Assembly (NCBI GenBank): GCA_016748015.1
Contig: JAAOMT010000135.1
Coordinates: 699,326 to 763,325, forward strand
Direction of reading: 5' to 3'
Length of the DNA: 64,000 nt
Origin: Geosiphon pyriformis
Taxonomy: Eukaryota; Glomeromycota; Glomeromycetes; Archaeosporales; Geosiphonaceae
The notes under the pieces were generated by a model. The model saw nothing but the letters and a program-made list of their open reading frames with translations. It was not told the DNA's origin and searched no databases. Shown piece after piece: positions 37,001-49,583 of the stretch; position 1 is the stretch's first letter, and each line of letters begins with the position of its first letter. The position numbers were made by a program, and so were the translations under genes.

Positions 37001-40000
37001 TGATTAAAAAGATCTATCAATCTGGGAGTGGTAGGAAAGCAATTAAAAAAAAGAGAAAGAAAATGAAGAAAACCGACTTGAAACCAACAAAGCCAGCACT
37101 AGTGGCTGGAGAAGATTCTACTTAACTGATACCAGACCAGAGCCATCACATATTTCTCTCAAGTGCAAAGACTGCAACAAGAAATTGTCCTCAATGGGAG
37201 CTTGGGTTACACCAGATGAAGACTACTGGATGCGCACCCATTACTATTGCAAATTATGTTACCACAAATGCTACAGGTACTCCAAGAGACAAAACAAATG
37301 AGACAATGAACCATGTCTTGCTTGTAGAGAACAACTGCTTGACGAAGAGATGTGGAATAACATTCCTGGTAGAAGAGGAAAGTGTGATGCTTCATGCCAG
37401 TACACAATCCTTATTAGTGACTGGGTAAGTCATGGAACACCCATTACAGCAGCTTGGCACCAAGTGATCTCTCGCTTAGAAGGTTATTCACACAACAAAG
37501 ACAAGATCTAGTGAATGGCCAATGCCAAAGTAAAAGGCACTTCGCCCAATGAAATTCTGGAAATCAAGAACAACCCTCCAGAACCAATAGACATTGTGTT
37601 AGTTCTCAACCTGGACACTTTTTTCGACTTAGAAAACAGCCCAGAAGAATTCTATGAACACTATCAGAATCTAGTACCCACGAGAAAAGAGCAAGAGCAA
37701 TGTTTGGAGAAAATCAATACCCAATTATGTGACCACTGTTTAATTCTATGTGACTTCCAATTCTGTAATAATTGTAACCTCATTTACAATCTACCACCAT
37801 TCATGATCTACACAATCTCAGAAAAAGAAAAATCAATCAGCAGCTGTGCATCGGAATCAGAATCAGTTTTCAATCCCAATTCAAACTCTAATAACAATAA
37901 CAACAAAAACACCAGTTCCAGCTCCATTCAAAACAGCAATAAAAACAACAGCAACTGGGACTCCGATTCAAACCCAAAAATATATATCACACTCCCTGAT
38001 CTCACCAAAGAGCAGATCTTGAAATAATTCAGTGATAATAAGGAAGGGATTATGCTAGAATGTGTGCATGATACTGATGCCAGGTTTGATCTAAAATATT
38101 CAAGAAAAGATGCCATCAAATTGGAACCACATTCGCATACCTGCATTAATCTGAAAATAGCATTGAAAATACCAGCAACAACCATGGTTCAATTAGCTTC
38201 CAGAAGTAGTTTAGCAAAAAGAGAGATTATTATAAGAGGAAAAATAATTGATGCTGGATATGTAAAAAATATCATGGCAATGTTACAAAATAACTCAGAA
38301 AAGACTTATATCATAGAACCAAATGAAAAGATAATACAGGCAATATTCCTGCCTCTGGTTAGAATAGCTCAGTTAATACCAGTGGGAAAAAAAGAAGAAT
38401 TAGAGATAACAGCTAGAGAAATACAGGGATTTGGATTCATAAATAGAATAGACGTACCAGTCAATATGGCAGAAAAAAAAATTATTGGCCAAGAAGAAAT
38501 TATCTCAACTGATCAAGTAATTTCCATTCCACCATATGACCAGTACATGGTAGTTATAGAGAGAAAAGTGAAAGATAAAGATCAAATTTTTGAAGCAGAA
38601 ACAAGCCTTTGTGAATTAGAAGAGATTGGACTCATTAATCTCTACATACCAGCCAAAAGCCATAACCATATTAAAATTCCCATTTATAACACAACAGAAA
38701 ATGCCATTACAATACCAGAGGAAATCATCATTGGATACATAAGCACTGAATTAGAAAATCAACCACCAAGCATTATTTCAGATTTTCCATAACTATGTGA
38801 ATATGTGGATATCATATCACAAACAATCTACAGACAAAATGAATGTTATTTGCTCCAACCAAAACAATTGGAACAAATGAATATAGGAAATTTGGATCCA
38901 CTCCAATGTATGCAACTCAAAATGTTACTCAACAACTTCAATAACATCTTCACTAGCAAAAATGAATTTGGCAGAACTGACATTATCCAATATCAAATTA
39001 AGACTGAAGATGCTATGTCAATCAAACAATGAGTCTACAGAGTACCACTAGCCAGCCATGAGATCATTCATTAAGAAATCAACCAAATGCTTGACAACAG
39101 ATTAATTTAGCCATCTATGAGTCCATGGTCATCACCAGTGGTACTCATCTGGAAGAAAAATGGAAAATTCAGATTTTGTGTAGACTACAGAAAACTCAAT
39201 GGAGTCACTCATGGAGACAGCTATCTAACTCCACAAATTCAGGAGCTATTCAATGCTTTTGGAGAAAATAAATGGTTTTCAACACTAGATCTAGACAGTA
39301 GATACTGGCAGATAGCCATGAATCTAGTAGACAAAAAAAAAACAGCTTTTATGACGAGAGAAGGAAATTTCAAGTTTGAAGTTATGCCATTCGGCTTGAT
39401 GAATGCTTCAGCCATATTTCAACAGCTAATAAAAATAGTATATACTGGCTTATTGTGAAAATCAGTAGTAGTCTATTTAGACAACACCAATGTGTTCTCA
39501 AAAACATTTGATGACTATCTACATCATTTCCAACAAGTGTTTGAAAGACTGAGAAGAGCCGGATTAAAATTGAATGCAACAAAGTGTTTCTTCAACAAAA
39601 CAGAACTCAAGTTTTTGGAACATATAATAAGTAAAAACAGCATCAAAACGGATTTGGACAAGATAGAGATAATAAAAAAATTTTTAGTACCAACCAACAT
39701 GACCGAGTTAAAATCATTCTTGGGATTTGCAGGCTATTATCACCTCATCAAGGACTTTTCTAAGATAGCTCAGCCACTCAATCATCTCCAAACCAAAAAT
39801 GTAAAATACAAATAGACTGAAACTCAGCAAGAAGCATTTGACATCTTAAGAAGAAAGCTTATTCAAGCTCTAGTATTGATCTATTCGGATTATAGTAAAC
39901 CATTTATTATTACCATTGATGCATTAGGTTAAGCATTGGGAGCAGTGTTATCTCAGAAAAGATCAGATGGAAGGGAACATCCAGTCATATACACCAGCCA

Positions 40001-40274
40001 AGGTTTAACTCCAGCCAAGAAGAATTATAGAACACCAGCATTAGAACACTTAGCAATCTATTGGGCAGTCATGAAATGGAAAAAATATTTGAGTCAGAGA
40101 TTTGAAATATACACTAATCACAAAGGATTGACAGCAATCCAAAAACAAGAATTTGGAAATAATCAACATGTAAGATGGAAAATAGCACTATCACCATTCA
40201 ATTATACAGTACATTACAAAAAGAGAAAAAACAATAGAAATACTGATAGTTTGTCGTGAATAAGACAAATTTAA
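34028..40274 (+). pseudogene. E3 Gag-Pol (Gag, protease, zinc modules, dUTPase, RT, RNase H)
   Basis: The ATG at 34028 opens MAESESIGANHLG. A Glu-rich stretch (34676-34725) and a Pro/Gln-rich linker precede the capsid (about 35065-35690, LKKFTGKEDNA). The CCHC knuckle CHYCGKQEHLKIDC is near 35780-35825, followed by a YQP-repeat linker. A frame slip between 36150 and 36300 moves protease (DSE for DSG, about 36474) and the rest into another frame. The first cysteine module is at 37150-37400 and the second at 37720-37780 (CDHC, CNNC). The dUTPase at 38050-38440 has ASRSSLAKR and IIDAGYVKNI. RT is at 39010-39810 with YLDN for YLDD. RNase H follows at 39890-40260. The stop TAA at 40272-40274 follows RQI. 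Native length would be about 2,080 codons. Confidence 0.88.
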
Positions 40275-40335
40275 AAACATTTCAACCCAAAAATATAACA
40301 AAACCAAACCAAACCCAATGAAAATATAACAAAAG

Positions 40336-41712
40336 ATGAACACACAAAAATACCAACAGCTTTAACATTATATAAATACCCAACAGTTCAAAGAAAAATT
40401 ATCTCAAAAAGAATGAAATAGCATCAAGCAATAATCAAAATATTTTATCAGTCATCAAAATATACTTTGCTAGAAGAATAGACAAAATCCAGATCAACCA
40501 ACCAGAGTAATTACAGAACCAGAAAAAAAAACAATACTGTTCAACATGCACTCAGATTCAACAGCAGGACATTTCTACAAAGAAGTAACCATGGAAAAAA
40601 CCAGAAAAAGATATTATTGGCCATCAATATATCCAGACATTATCCAATATATTCAAAATTGTGATGCTTGTCAAAGAAAAGGTGGAACAAAACCCAGTGA
40701 ACCATTAAGACTGATCAAAGTAGAACAACCATTTAATCACATTAGAATTGACTTAGTAGAACTATTAATAATCACCAGCAGAGGCAACAGATATATTGCA
40801 GTAGATATGGACTATCTCACAAAATGGCCAGAAGCAAAAGCCATTCAAAGAGCAGATGCAGAATCCGTTGCCAAATTTGTTCATCAAGATTTGATTTGTC
40901 AACACAGATGTCCAAAAAAATTATTATCAGATCAAGGAACTCACTTTGTGAATAAAACATTGGCAGAATTAAGCCAGAGATTCGGAATTAAAAGACCATT
41001 ATCATCACCATATAATCCACAAACCAATGGACTAGTCAAAAGATTCAACAGAACATTGTGTAAAGCAATTGCCAAAATCAGCCAAGAAAACCAGAATGAA
41101 TGGGATTTGTTTATACTATTAGTATTATTTGCTTATTGGACAATAAAACAAGATACTACACAAGCAACACCATTTGAATTAGTATATAATAAGACAGCAA
41201 TATTACCAGTTGAGATAGAAGTAAACATATACCCAACAAAACCAATAATGGAAGAAAATTTCCAAGAAACATTGTTAAGAAGAACATATGACTTAATAGA
41301 AACTCTAGAAAACAAATGGCAAAGAGCAGCTGACAATATACAAAAGTCACAAGAAAAACAAAAAGAAAGACATGATAACCAACTACCAAGAAAACCAGTT
41401 GAATTCAAGATTGGAGACAAAGTACTATTACATTGTACCAAAGCAGAAAAACAATGGAGTGGAAAATTTGACTCCAAATGGGATAGACCATTTCACATAG
41501 AAGAAATTCTAGAAAATGAAGCTTATAAATTAAGATTGGACAGCAAAATTTTGACAAAAGCAGCACATGGAGATTGACTGAAATCATACCACAATATAGT
41601 GTTACCATTTACTAGTAACATTCCACAATTGGGAGTACAGAGACTATTAGTCTGACCAGATGAAATTCTACAAGATTTAGAACCAATTATTGTTATCAAC
41701 ACAAACATGTAA
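40336..41712 (+). pseudogene. E3 integrase ORF (separate, +1 frame)
   Basis: Starts MNTQKYQQL, 61 nt after the RNase H stop and in the +1 frame. A 343-codon open stretch (40546-41577) contains the H2C2 finger (AGHFYKEV ... CDACQ), IDLVELL, LLSDQGTHF and LVKRFNRT. The third catalytic residue, Glu in E6, is Lys here. The GPF-type module reads KWDRPFHIEEI. The tail ends INTNM-stop. Early stops near 40366, 40411 and 40476 and a TGA near 41577 break the ORF. Confidence 0.87.
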
Positions 41713-41773
41713 AAGTAATTGACCAAAAAGAATATATAAAGATATGGTAGATGTGACAAAAGATATCAGAAAA

Positions 41774-42421
41774 ATGGAGATTACTGATAACATTCACTTA
41801 CTAGCACAACAACTATTCCAACTGATTCAACAACAGAATATGGAAATTATTATTAATCAACAAATCATTTAATACTGAGATACCAGAAAGATACCCAAAT
41901 ATAAAAGTAAAAAAGAAACAGAAAACACCATTGACAAAATGGTTCTAAAAATAAAATTAGCAATTGAGGAACCAACAAGTGTCACCACATATTAAGAGTT
42001 GACCAAAGAAACATGGAAATAGTGAATACACGAATTTCCAAGAAACTTCTGTTACTTCCACTTGGGATGACACTTGAACATTCAAAACTTATACATGGAT
42101 AAAACAAAATGATTATTCAACACAGCAATACTACAACAACTAGAACAATTTGTGGAAAAAAATAATTTGACTACACAAGCAAGAGCCATCTATTGGCTAT
42201 ATATAAGATTTCAAGACAGACCAAAAATCTTACTCAATCCAGAATTAGACTCCATTACAATTAACCAAATAAGAAAAATGACCAACACCCAATTTGAAAA
42301 ATTGCAGAACCAGATAACTTAAATAATTCTCAAAAGAGAAGTTCAAGAAATACTCAATGACAAAGAATTAGAGTTAGGAGATTTAGGAGATTTGGGAGAT
42401 CTCAATAGAGCTCAATATTAA
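41774..42421 (+). pseudogene. E3 ORF3, unknown protein
   Basis: Starts MEITDNIHLLAQQLFQLIQQQ and ends NRAQY-stop. The conserved C-terminal block (LLNPELDSITINQIRKMTN) aligns with NPIFQPLKIQYIGKLTELKF of E6. Five or more Trp/Gln codons are stops. A short in-phase repeat of the GDL tripeptide near 42380-42400 is unique to this copy. No membrane segment is seen. Confidence 0.65.
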
Positions 42422-42434
42422 AAAAGAGGGAATA
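42422..42434 (+). promoter_or_regulatory. E3 polypurine tract
   Basis: AAAGAGGGAATAA immediately precedes the 3' LTR. Confidence 0.75.
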
Positions 42435-43299
42435 ATGTTATTTATAGAATATAGGAAATATATTAGCATATGAAATAGCCAATCAGAAGTAGCTGTAGTA
42501 AATGTGGAATTCCAGGATTTCTCTCAAGAGGAATTGCAAGATTCCAAGAATTTTAGGATTCTCCATGCGAGAAATCGCAGGATTCCAGAATTTTAGGATT
42601 TCTCTTAAAAGAAATTGCAGGATTCCAGAAATCCCAGAATTCTTGAGGTAAAAAATCGAGGAATTGAGGAATCTCAATTATATATATATAGCAGTAGTGT
42701 TAGAAGTAGAAAAGAAAGAATTCTTAGTTAGAAGACCTCTTCATTTAGATTTTATTTAAGCAACTTTCCAAATTACAAATATTAATAAATAATTATTCAC
42801 TATTTCAATCTACTCTCTACTATTAACACTTCATGTTAATAGTAATTGATACTTAACTACACTGAAACAATAGCTCTTGATTACAGCTATTAACAGGATA
42901 TTAACTTGCAATTGCTTTTGTTATTTTCTTTATTTTCTTTTATTTTTTTTGTTATTTCTTTGGTTTTACTAAAATTGATTAAGGATTAAGCACTGAGATA
43001 CAGATATCATAGGGACTGGTAAAAAACCTGTGAAACAAGGGTAGAACACTTATAAATTTAAGGATAGCTTACCAGGAGGATTACCGGCCACCATGCCAAG
43101 AAAAAAATTTGACAAAACTGCAGTTTTGGAAAGCTACGGATAAAACCATCAATTAAACCTCTGTTCATTATACAAAGAACTCAACTTTAAAACCTTCAGA
43201 TACAACCAACGTACCAGTGTCACCAGCTTTGTCAAAATATTGAGCACCAAGTTATGAATTTGTTATTTGATTTGAGATTCCAAATAATTATCTGTAACA
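42435..43299 (+). repeat. E3 3' LTR
   Basis: Begins TGTTATTTATAG and ends CTGTAACA. Contains a TATA-like run at 42681-42690 and the GAATTC-rich cluster at 42503-42650. Confidence 0.92.
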
Positions 43300-43303
43300 C
43301 CAC

Positions 43304-44353
43304 ATACTGCCAAATGCCAATAGGCTTTAGCACAACATGAGTAACACTACCAAACACATTGAGAGCCATCTTAATGTTAACAGTAGACATATTTAAGGGC
43401 ATATTACACAGCACAACAGTAGCAGAAGGAGAACCAAACTCAGAAATCACCAAAGGCTTGGCAATTTTAAGGGTGGCCAAAGATACTTGAAAAGCAAACT
43501 CTATACAAAACAGCTTTATATTGTCTTTTAATACTGGCTTTGCATCCAAAAAACCATGTATTGACTGAAAAACAGTCTTAATATAAGCCAATTTGATCTT
43601 AAAAGTAGCACCAGACACCAGAGTAAAGGCCACTCATCCAGCAAACCTTTGACAACTAGTAATAGTTTCCCAAACATTACCAGAAGTAGCACCAGAAACT
43701 AAAAGAAGAGATGATTCAGTTTTTATTTGATTAGCCCAGTTTTCAAGAACAGGTGACCCAACAAGAGGAAATTGTTTTGCTTCTAAAACCGACAATGATC
43801 TATTGAAAGACATCATATTTGACAATACAGTCAGTGGTTGATTTAAGTCTATCTTAAATAACAAACTAGATAATTCTATGGAGATCTTATCTAAGATCTC
43901 ATTAGGAACTACAAAGAAGTTTAGTGTAATAATAGCAGAGGCAAGCAACTGCTCTTATTTTTCTGAACTTTTGGTCTTTTTGACTATTTTTTTTGAAGAG
44001 ATGGTACTAACAGCATCAGATGTTAAATCTATGAAGGAAAAAACCAGCTTATTTATTAGTCTATTATTAAAAACTTTTGGGCTCTTAGTTGGGATAGAGA
44101 CAATACTGGGACTAACCCAAGTGTGTTTCTTTGAGGGAATTTTAACTGGTGAGAAACCAGCCAAAGATGAGAAAGTTGCTTTAGTGGCTACCAAAGACAG
44201 TTTATCATGATTACTGGATAAAAAGAAAACTTCTAAAATGTTTTGCCTAGTTGTTTCTACAACAGAAAAAGCTCTTCTGGTTGAAATTTTATTAGATATC
44301 TCAGGACAGATATCAGGTGTAGCTTTTTTATTCTTTGCTCTGGTCATGGTCAT
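43304..44353 (-). pseudogene. H-A ORF1, N-terminal half
   Basis: Starts MTMTRAKNKKATPDICPEISNKI. Colinear with H-B ORF1: a Lys/Ser-rich N-terminus, then a region ending in the first half of an RRM-like fold (CNMPLNMSTVNIKMALNVFG, about 43400-43340). In-frame stops lie near 43950 and 43633. The reading is interrupted at 43300 by E3. Confidence 0.75.
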
Positions 44354-44375
44354 AAAATTAAGAAGACAAAGAGTT

Positions 44376-45013
44376 TTTATTAAGTTTAAAATATTATAAG
44401 ATATTTAAATATAATATTTATTGTTTTTTAACTATAAACAATTATATTTATCTTTGTTATTTTATTTATAATACTTATTTTTTAATATTTTTATTAATCA
44501 CACTATACAAAAAAAATTAACATTTAAAATAATAAAAATAATTAGCTAAACAAAAGTAATTTATTAATTTAATTAATAATTTTTTTGTTAATTTTAAATA
44601 AGTGCTAGTCTTATAAAATTATGAAATATTTTTAGAAAAAAAATAAAAAAACAACCAAATTCTTTATTTGAAGTTTTAAAAAGTTTTATAATTAAAAAAC
44701 AAAAAAAAACTATAGTTTAATATATAAATTAAATTGTATTATTATATTTTAATTGGCTAATAAATCATATATCATTTAAAATTATAAGATTTTAACATTT
44801 TTATATTCTAATTGACTAATAAAAAATCAAAATCATATATTATATAAAATTATATAAAACATAAGATCTTGAATTTTTTTTTCTTTTTATAATAATGTAA
44901 TATATATTTGTTTTTTTATTATATATATTTTTTTTTATAAACAATTAATTTTAATTATATTATTTTTTTATTATGTTATAAAAAGTATTTTATTAAAAAA
45001 ATATTAATTAAAT
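44376..45013. other. AT-only spacer between H-A and H-B
   Basis: About 640 bp of almost pure A/T with no recognisable ORF or colinearity to the elements here. It may be decayed beyond reading. Confidence 0.6.
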
Positions 45014-47296
45014 ATTTTTTTTTTATTATATTTTAATGAACAAGACCCAAATACTACCTAAAACTATGATACCACATAAAGAATTATATTATAGGTGTAA
45101 ATCATGTGTTTTCTACACGTGATCAGACACTTGGCCCAATCAAGGACTCACTATGTTAAATCAAAAGTAGGTGGAAATAATTCTAACCTATGAATTCTCT
45201 CAATGATACTATTCAGATTCCTAGAGTCAAAAATAAACTCACTAAGAAACAATTTAGTAGACTCAATATTGCCTGGTTTTAGCATCAGACATACGCCACA
45301 AAGCAATAACATGCTCAATAATGTTCTCACTTAAAAAGAAAGGCTTAGCAGTCAGCATACTATCATAATCCATATCACCAAAGTCAATCTTAGATCTAAG
45401 ACAAGCAATGTCCTTGGAGACTTCAACCAAGAGATTAGAAAAATTGTTAGCAGCACTCTTTATAGAAATGAGATCCTTCTTGATCTGAACAGCCTTAGCA
45501 GCATTATTATCAAGAAGATAAGACACCAAAGCAACCAAAGAACCAACAGGCTCAACAATAGACTTAATTAGAGCAGCCAAATCCGAAATCTGCTTTTCTA
45601 AAGAGTCCAATCTAGAACCAACAGCAGGATCAGCAACAGAAGCAGCCAAAAGAGCCACCAAAGAAGGAAACTCAGAAAAACCAGAAGGAGCAGCAGTCTT
45701 AACATATAAAGCAGAATCCACAAAACAAGACTTGAAAACCTTGGGAACCTTAAGAGTGGGAGGTGGAGAAATCTTGCAATTCACAGCCAGATGGCTCATT
45801 TCTTGACACCTAAAGCAGTGCCAGCAGCCAGAAGTTTCCCACCAGATATGGCATTTCCTTAGAGTACCAGTCTTGACTACAGCAGAATCCAAATTGCCTT
45901 GAGAGTCAAATGTAACCAAAGTGAACTGGGAACAATGACCAGAATCAGGAGAATGAGGGATAAAACATGTTCGACCACCAATCTGAGAAATCATATCACT
46001 GATTTTAAAGGCAGTACAACCAGGGAGAAAGTTGACCAATTTGGCCTTAAACTTATCACGAGACAAAATAGTCTCATTTTGATTTACCAGAAGGAGGATT
46101 CTAACACTATCCTTGCCCATCAAGACTGACCAATGCTTCAAGGCAGATACAGCAGAGTCCAACTTTTCAAAATAAACCATCATGTACTGCCAAATGCCAG
46201 CAGGCTTCAGCACAACACGAGTAACACTACCAAACACACTGAGAGCCAACTTAACGTTAGCAGCAGACACACCCAAAGGCACATCACGCAGCGCAACAGC
46301 AGCAGGAGAGGAACCAGATTCAGAAACCACCAAAGACTTGGCAATTTTGAGAGTGGCCAAACGAACAGAGCTTGTAAGCTCAACCAAAAATGCAGCTTCC
46401 AAAGATTATTGAGAAGCAAACTCCACACAGAAAAGCTTCACATTGTCTTTTGAAACAGATTTAGCACTCAAGAAACCATGCACAGACTGAAAAACAGCCT
46501 TAACATGAGCCAATTTGATCCTAAAAGTAGCACCAAGCACCAGAGTGGAGGCCATCCATTCAGCAAACCTTTGACGACTAGTAATAGTTTTCCAAGCACC
46601 ACCAGAAATAGCACCAGAAACTAAAGAAGGAGATGAATCAGTTTCCATTTGATCAGCCCAGTTTCCAAAAACAGGTGACCCAACAGAAGAAAATTGTTTT
46701 GCTTCTAAAACTGGCAATGATCTGCCAAAAGACACCACATTTGGCAATACAGCCAGTGGTTAATCTTGGCCTATCTTGAATGACATGTCGGATGATGCTA
46801 TGGAGATCTCATCTAAGATCTCATTGGGAACCACAAAGGGGTTTGGTGTAACAATAGCAGAGGCAAGCGACCATCCCCACTTTTCTAAACTTCTGGTCTT
46901 TTTGACCATTTTTTTTGAAGAAGTGGTACTAGAAGCATCAGGTATTGAATCTATAAAGAAGAAAACCAGCTTATTTACTGGTCTATTATTAAAAACTTTT
47001 GGGCTCTTGGTTGGGGTGGAGGCAATACTGGGACTAACTTAGGTGTGTCTCTTTGAAGGAACTTTGACTGGTGAGAAACCAGCCAAAGATGAGGAAGTTG
47101 TTTCAGTGGCTATTAAAGGCAGCTTATCACGATTACTGGGTAGGAGGAAGACTTCTAAAATGTTTTGCCTAGTTGCTTCTACAACAGAAAGAGCTTTTCT
47201 GGTTGAAATTTTATTAGATATCTCAGGACATATATCAGGTGCAGCTCTTTTACTCTTTGCTCTGGTCATGGTTATAAAATTAAGAAAACAAAGAGT
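45014..47296 (-). mobile_element. H-B: complete ORF1-only LINE derivative
   Basis: About 2.28 kb. It has a short 5' leader (AACTCTTTGTTTTC), one ORF1 frame, a 3' tail at about 45165-45030 homologous to that of the full LINE (54255-54365) and an A-rich end. No room exists for endonuclease or RT. Length and both ends agree with H-A, so this is a family and not a random deletion. Confidence 0.85.
45263..47269 (-). pseudogene. H-B ORF1: RRM-like plus CCHC nucleic-acid-binding protein
   Basis: One frame of 669 codons from MTRAKSKRAAPD with three internal stops (near 47041, 46765 and 46405). Residues about 330-410 read as an RRM-like fold (VALRDVPLGVSAANVKLALS ... WQYMMVYFEKLDSAV). A CCHC knuckle CFRCQEMSHLAVNC follows near 45830-45790, then a coiled-coil-like region (LDSLEKQISDLAALIKSIVE). 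This matches the layout of LINE ORF1 RNA-binding proteins. A role in binding its own RNA is inference. H-A is a diverged second copy. Confidence 0.78.
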
Positions 47297-47600
47297 TACA
47301 ATTTTATTAATTTTTAAATATTTAAATATTATTATTTTATAATTTTTTAATAAATTAAGTATTTAAAAATCATATTTTTTAATTTATCTTTAATATAATA
47401 GTTTTAATTTATTGATAATTTTTGTGTTTTAAGCATAATTTGATTTTTTTTTAATAAAAAATCCTTAAATTTATGGTAATAATATTATAAAATTTAAGAT
47501 ATTACATAATTTAATTATATTTATATATAATATAAATTAAAATAATAATAAATTTATTAATAAAAAACTTCTTTCTCTCTCACTTTCAAAAATTCTCAAA
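47297..47600. other. AT-rich spacer upstream of the full LINE
   Basis: No gene visible. A pyrimidine-rich stretch at about 47568-47590 may mark the LINE 5' UTR start. Confidence 0.5.
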
Positions 47601-47713
47601 AAACACACTTTTTAAAAAAAAAGTTTTTTAATTTTTTCTTATTAGTTAAATTCATTATTTTTTTAGTTAATAACCCCTTCATTATAGATTTGAAGGCTGT
47701 ATCTAGTAGTGAT

Positions 47714-49557
47714 ATGTCTATGAAAAAGGTGTCTAAGGATGCTTTCTATGATTTTGCTAGTGGTTCTTTCTCCCAAAAAAAAAAGGTGGCCCTTGGCAAC
47801 ATTAAATATTCTGGTGATGAAAAGGATATTTTTTTAGTCAAACTTGGTTCTGGTGGTATGTACTCAGACATAGATAGTGAGTCTAATTGTGGTGAAGACA
47901 ATATACACATGGAAGATTTCAACAGTGAGTCTCTCTTAAACTCAGCGACTAATATTCCTAAAGTGAAAAGAGTGAATACCAGTGTGATTTTTGGGTCTTT
48001 TCTTGGCTCCCCTAATTATGAAATGGATGATGAAGTGGAACTCCTTCCACCCCTCCTCAGCATATCTTTGAAGAAGAGGTGAATAGATTCTAAGATTGTG
48101 AAAACACCTGTGGAAGTCTCTGTTAAAAAGTCATTTGTATTAGATATCAACCTCTCAGCAGTAGAAGGCAAATCTACTACAGCAAAGACTCAGTTGATTA
48201 GAAAAATTTTCTCAGCAGTCAATGGTTTTGGAGAGGCCACTACCCTTTCAAAATTTGAGGAGATCATTAGATCTACTTTTACTTCAGAAAAAAACATGAA
48301 AATGGCTGCATTATTGGCCAAAGAAAAAGGGATTGATGTAAACAGCAATCTTAAAAAACAAGAAATAAAGTCAGATCAGACTGTGATAATCAAAGAAATT
48401 CCCATAAATACACCTAAAGATATGATTATTACTGCAGTATCTAAATTTGGAAAAATTAAGTCAATCAAAATTCAACTAATTAGAATATGGCAAAAAGCTA
48501 TGGTAGAGTTTGCTGAACTTAACCAAGCTAATTTGTTGGTCTCTAAGTGGTTTTTCTTAATTGGTAAAGATTCTGTGTGTGTTGTCAAAGCAATGGGAAA
48601 TCATGGAACTTAGGCATCAAGAGATCAGTTCAGGACACTTCTGTTTACTTTGCCAGTGGAAATGACAACACATGATCTTGGGACTCTTTTGGAAAAAACT
48701 GGTGGGAAAACTTGCATCATAAACAGATCTTTGGAGACTGGTAACAGGACTCATTGCACTGTGGTTGGTTTTGAGTCTGATAATAATGTGGAATCTGCTT
48801 TTTGCACAGAACCAATTTTTGGTGGTATTATACTTTCTTGGGCAAGGATGAATCTGGTTCAGTGTGAAAAATGTGGAAAGTTTGGTCATTTTGTTTTGGA
48901 GTGTAATACTTTAGACATGTTTATTTCTAAGCCTTCAAAGACATTTAAAAGGGTTGCTTCTGATGAATGTCATCTTCAGTTGGCTAAGTTGTATAAGAAA
49001 AAGAGTGTTCCAATATCCCATCTTGCTGCCTTTGGTGGTAAATCTTGGGCCCAGGTGGTCTCACTTGCTGGTTCTTCTAATGGTCTTCATTTTGTTTCTG
49101 GTTCCAGGTTCTCTTTTTCTGGCCTCACAGGTTTAAATGTTGGTTCCTCTCCTGTCTTGGCTGACAATTTGTCTTTGGATGCTCATTTGGCTTTTTTGGA
49201 AAGATCTTTAGAGCTGCTAATCGACCAAGTTTCTGGCATTGTGCATAAACTCAGCGACATAAAATTGGTACTGCAAACTTCAGCTCCCCCCTTAAAATCT
49301 TGGCTAATTTGTTTGCCACCAAGAAAGATTTGGTTTTGGATATGGTTATGGATGATTCTGAGCTGGTACTTTCACCCCTCTTTCTTACTTCTTCTAGTGT
49401 CTTAAAGTTGGGTTTGAGTAGTTCTAAAGTTTTAACAACCAAGGTTGGTAGTTTAGAGTCCAAGTTGGTGGCTTTCGAGACTTTTGTTAGTTCAGTTTTG
49501 GCAGAGTTAAATCATTTGTGTGCTGGTTTGGGTCCTTTGTTATCCTCTTCATCTCAA
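47714..49557 (+). pseudogene. LINE ORF1: RRM-like and CCHC protein
   Basis: The first in-frame ATG is at 47714. The frame has stops at about 48080 (TGA, former Trp) and 48611, and a frame slip near 49300 after which it continues to 49557. An RRM-like segment (VIIKEIPINTPKDMIITAVS ... KAMVEFAELNQA) spans about 48380-48545. The CCHC knuckle CEKCGKFGHFVLEC is at about 48864-48905. A Ser/Leu-rich, coiled-coil-like C-terminus follows. The order matches H-B ORF1, though sequence similarity is low by eye. Confidence 0.78.
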
Positions 49558-49583
49558 TAAGTAGTTTGATTTAGAAGATAGCT

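Larger units (their letters stand above)
33095..43299 (+). mobile_element. E3: Ty3/gypsy retrotransposon with both LTRs, inserted in H-A
   Basis: LTRs of 874 and 865 bp, primer-binding candidate, Gag-Pol, separate integrase ORF, ORF3 and purine tract are all in order. The target duplication is CCAT/CCAC. Its LTRs are the same family as the E0 3' LTR. It is the most complete + strand copy in the window but still carries dozens of stops. Confidence 0.93.
31921..44375 (-). mobile_element. H-A: ORF1-only LINE derivative, split by E3
   Basis: Pieces 44375-43300 and 33094-31921 join into one element of about 2.25 kb once E3 and one target copy are removed. The 5' end (AACTCTTTGT then ATGACCAGAGC a few bases later) matches H-B. 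The 3' end is the shared LINE tail followed by TAA repeats. No endonuclease or RT lies between ORF1 and the tail. Confidence 0.85.

Noticed and set aside
41133-41477. Antisense ORFs over E3 integrase
   Set aside because: Shadow of a well-conserved integrase frame on the + strand; hydrophobic composition is that of antisense AT-rich coding DNA.
42483-42677. 64-codon minus-strand ORF with internal repeats
   Set aside because: Lies in the GAATTC-rich cluster of the E3 3' LTR; the repeat peptide mirrors the DNA repeats and is not shared as an open frame by the other LTRs.
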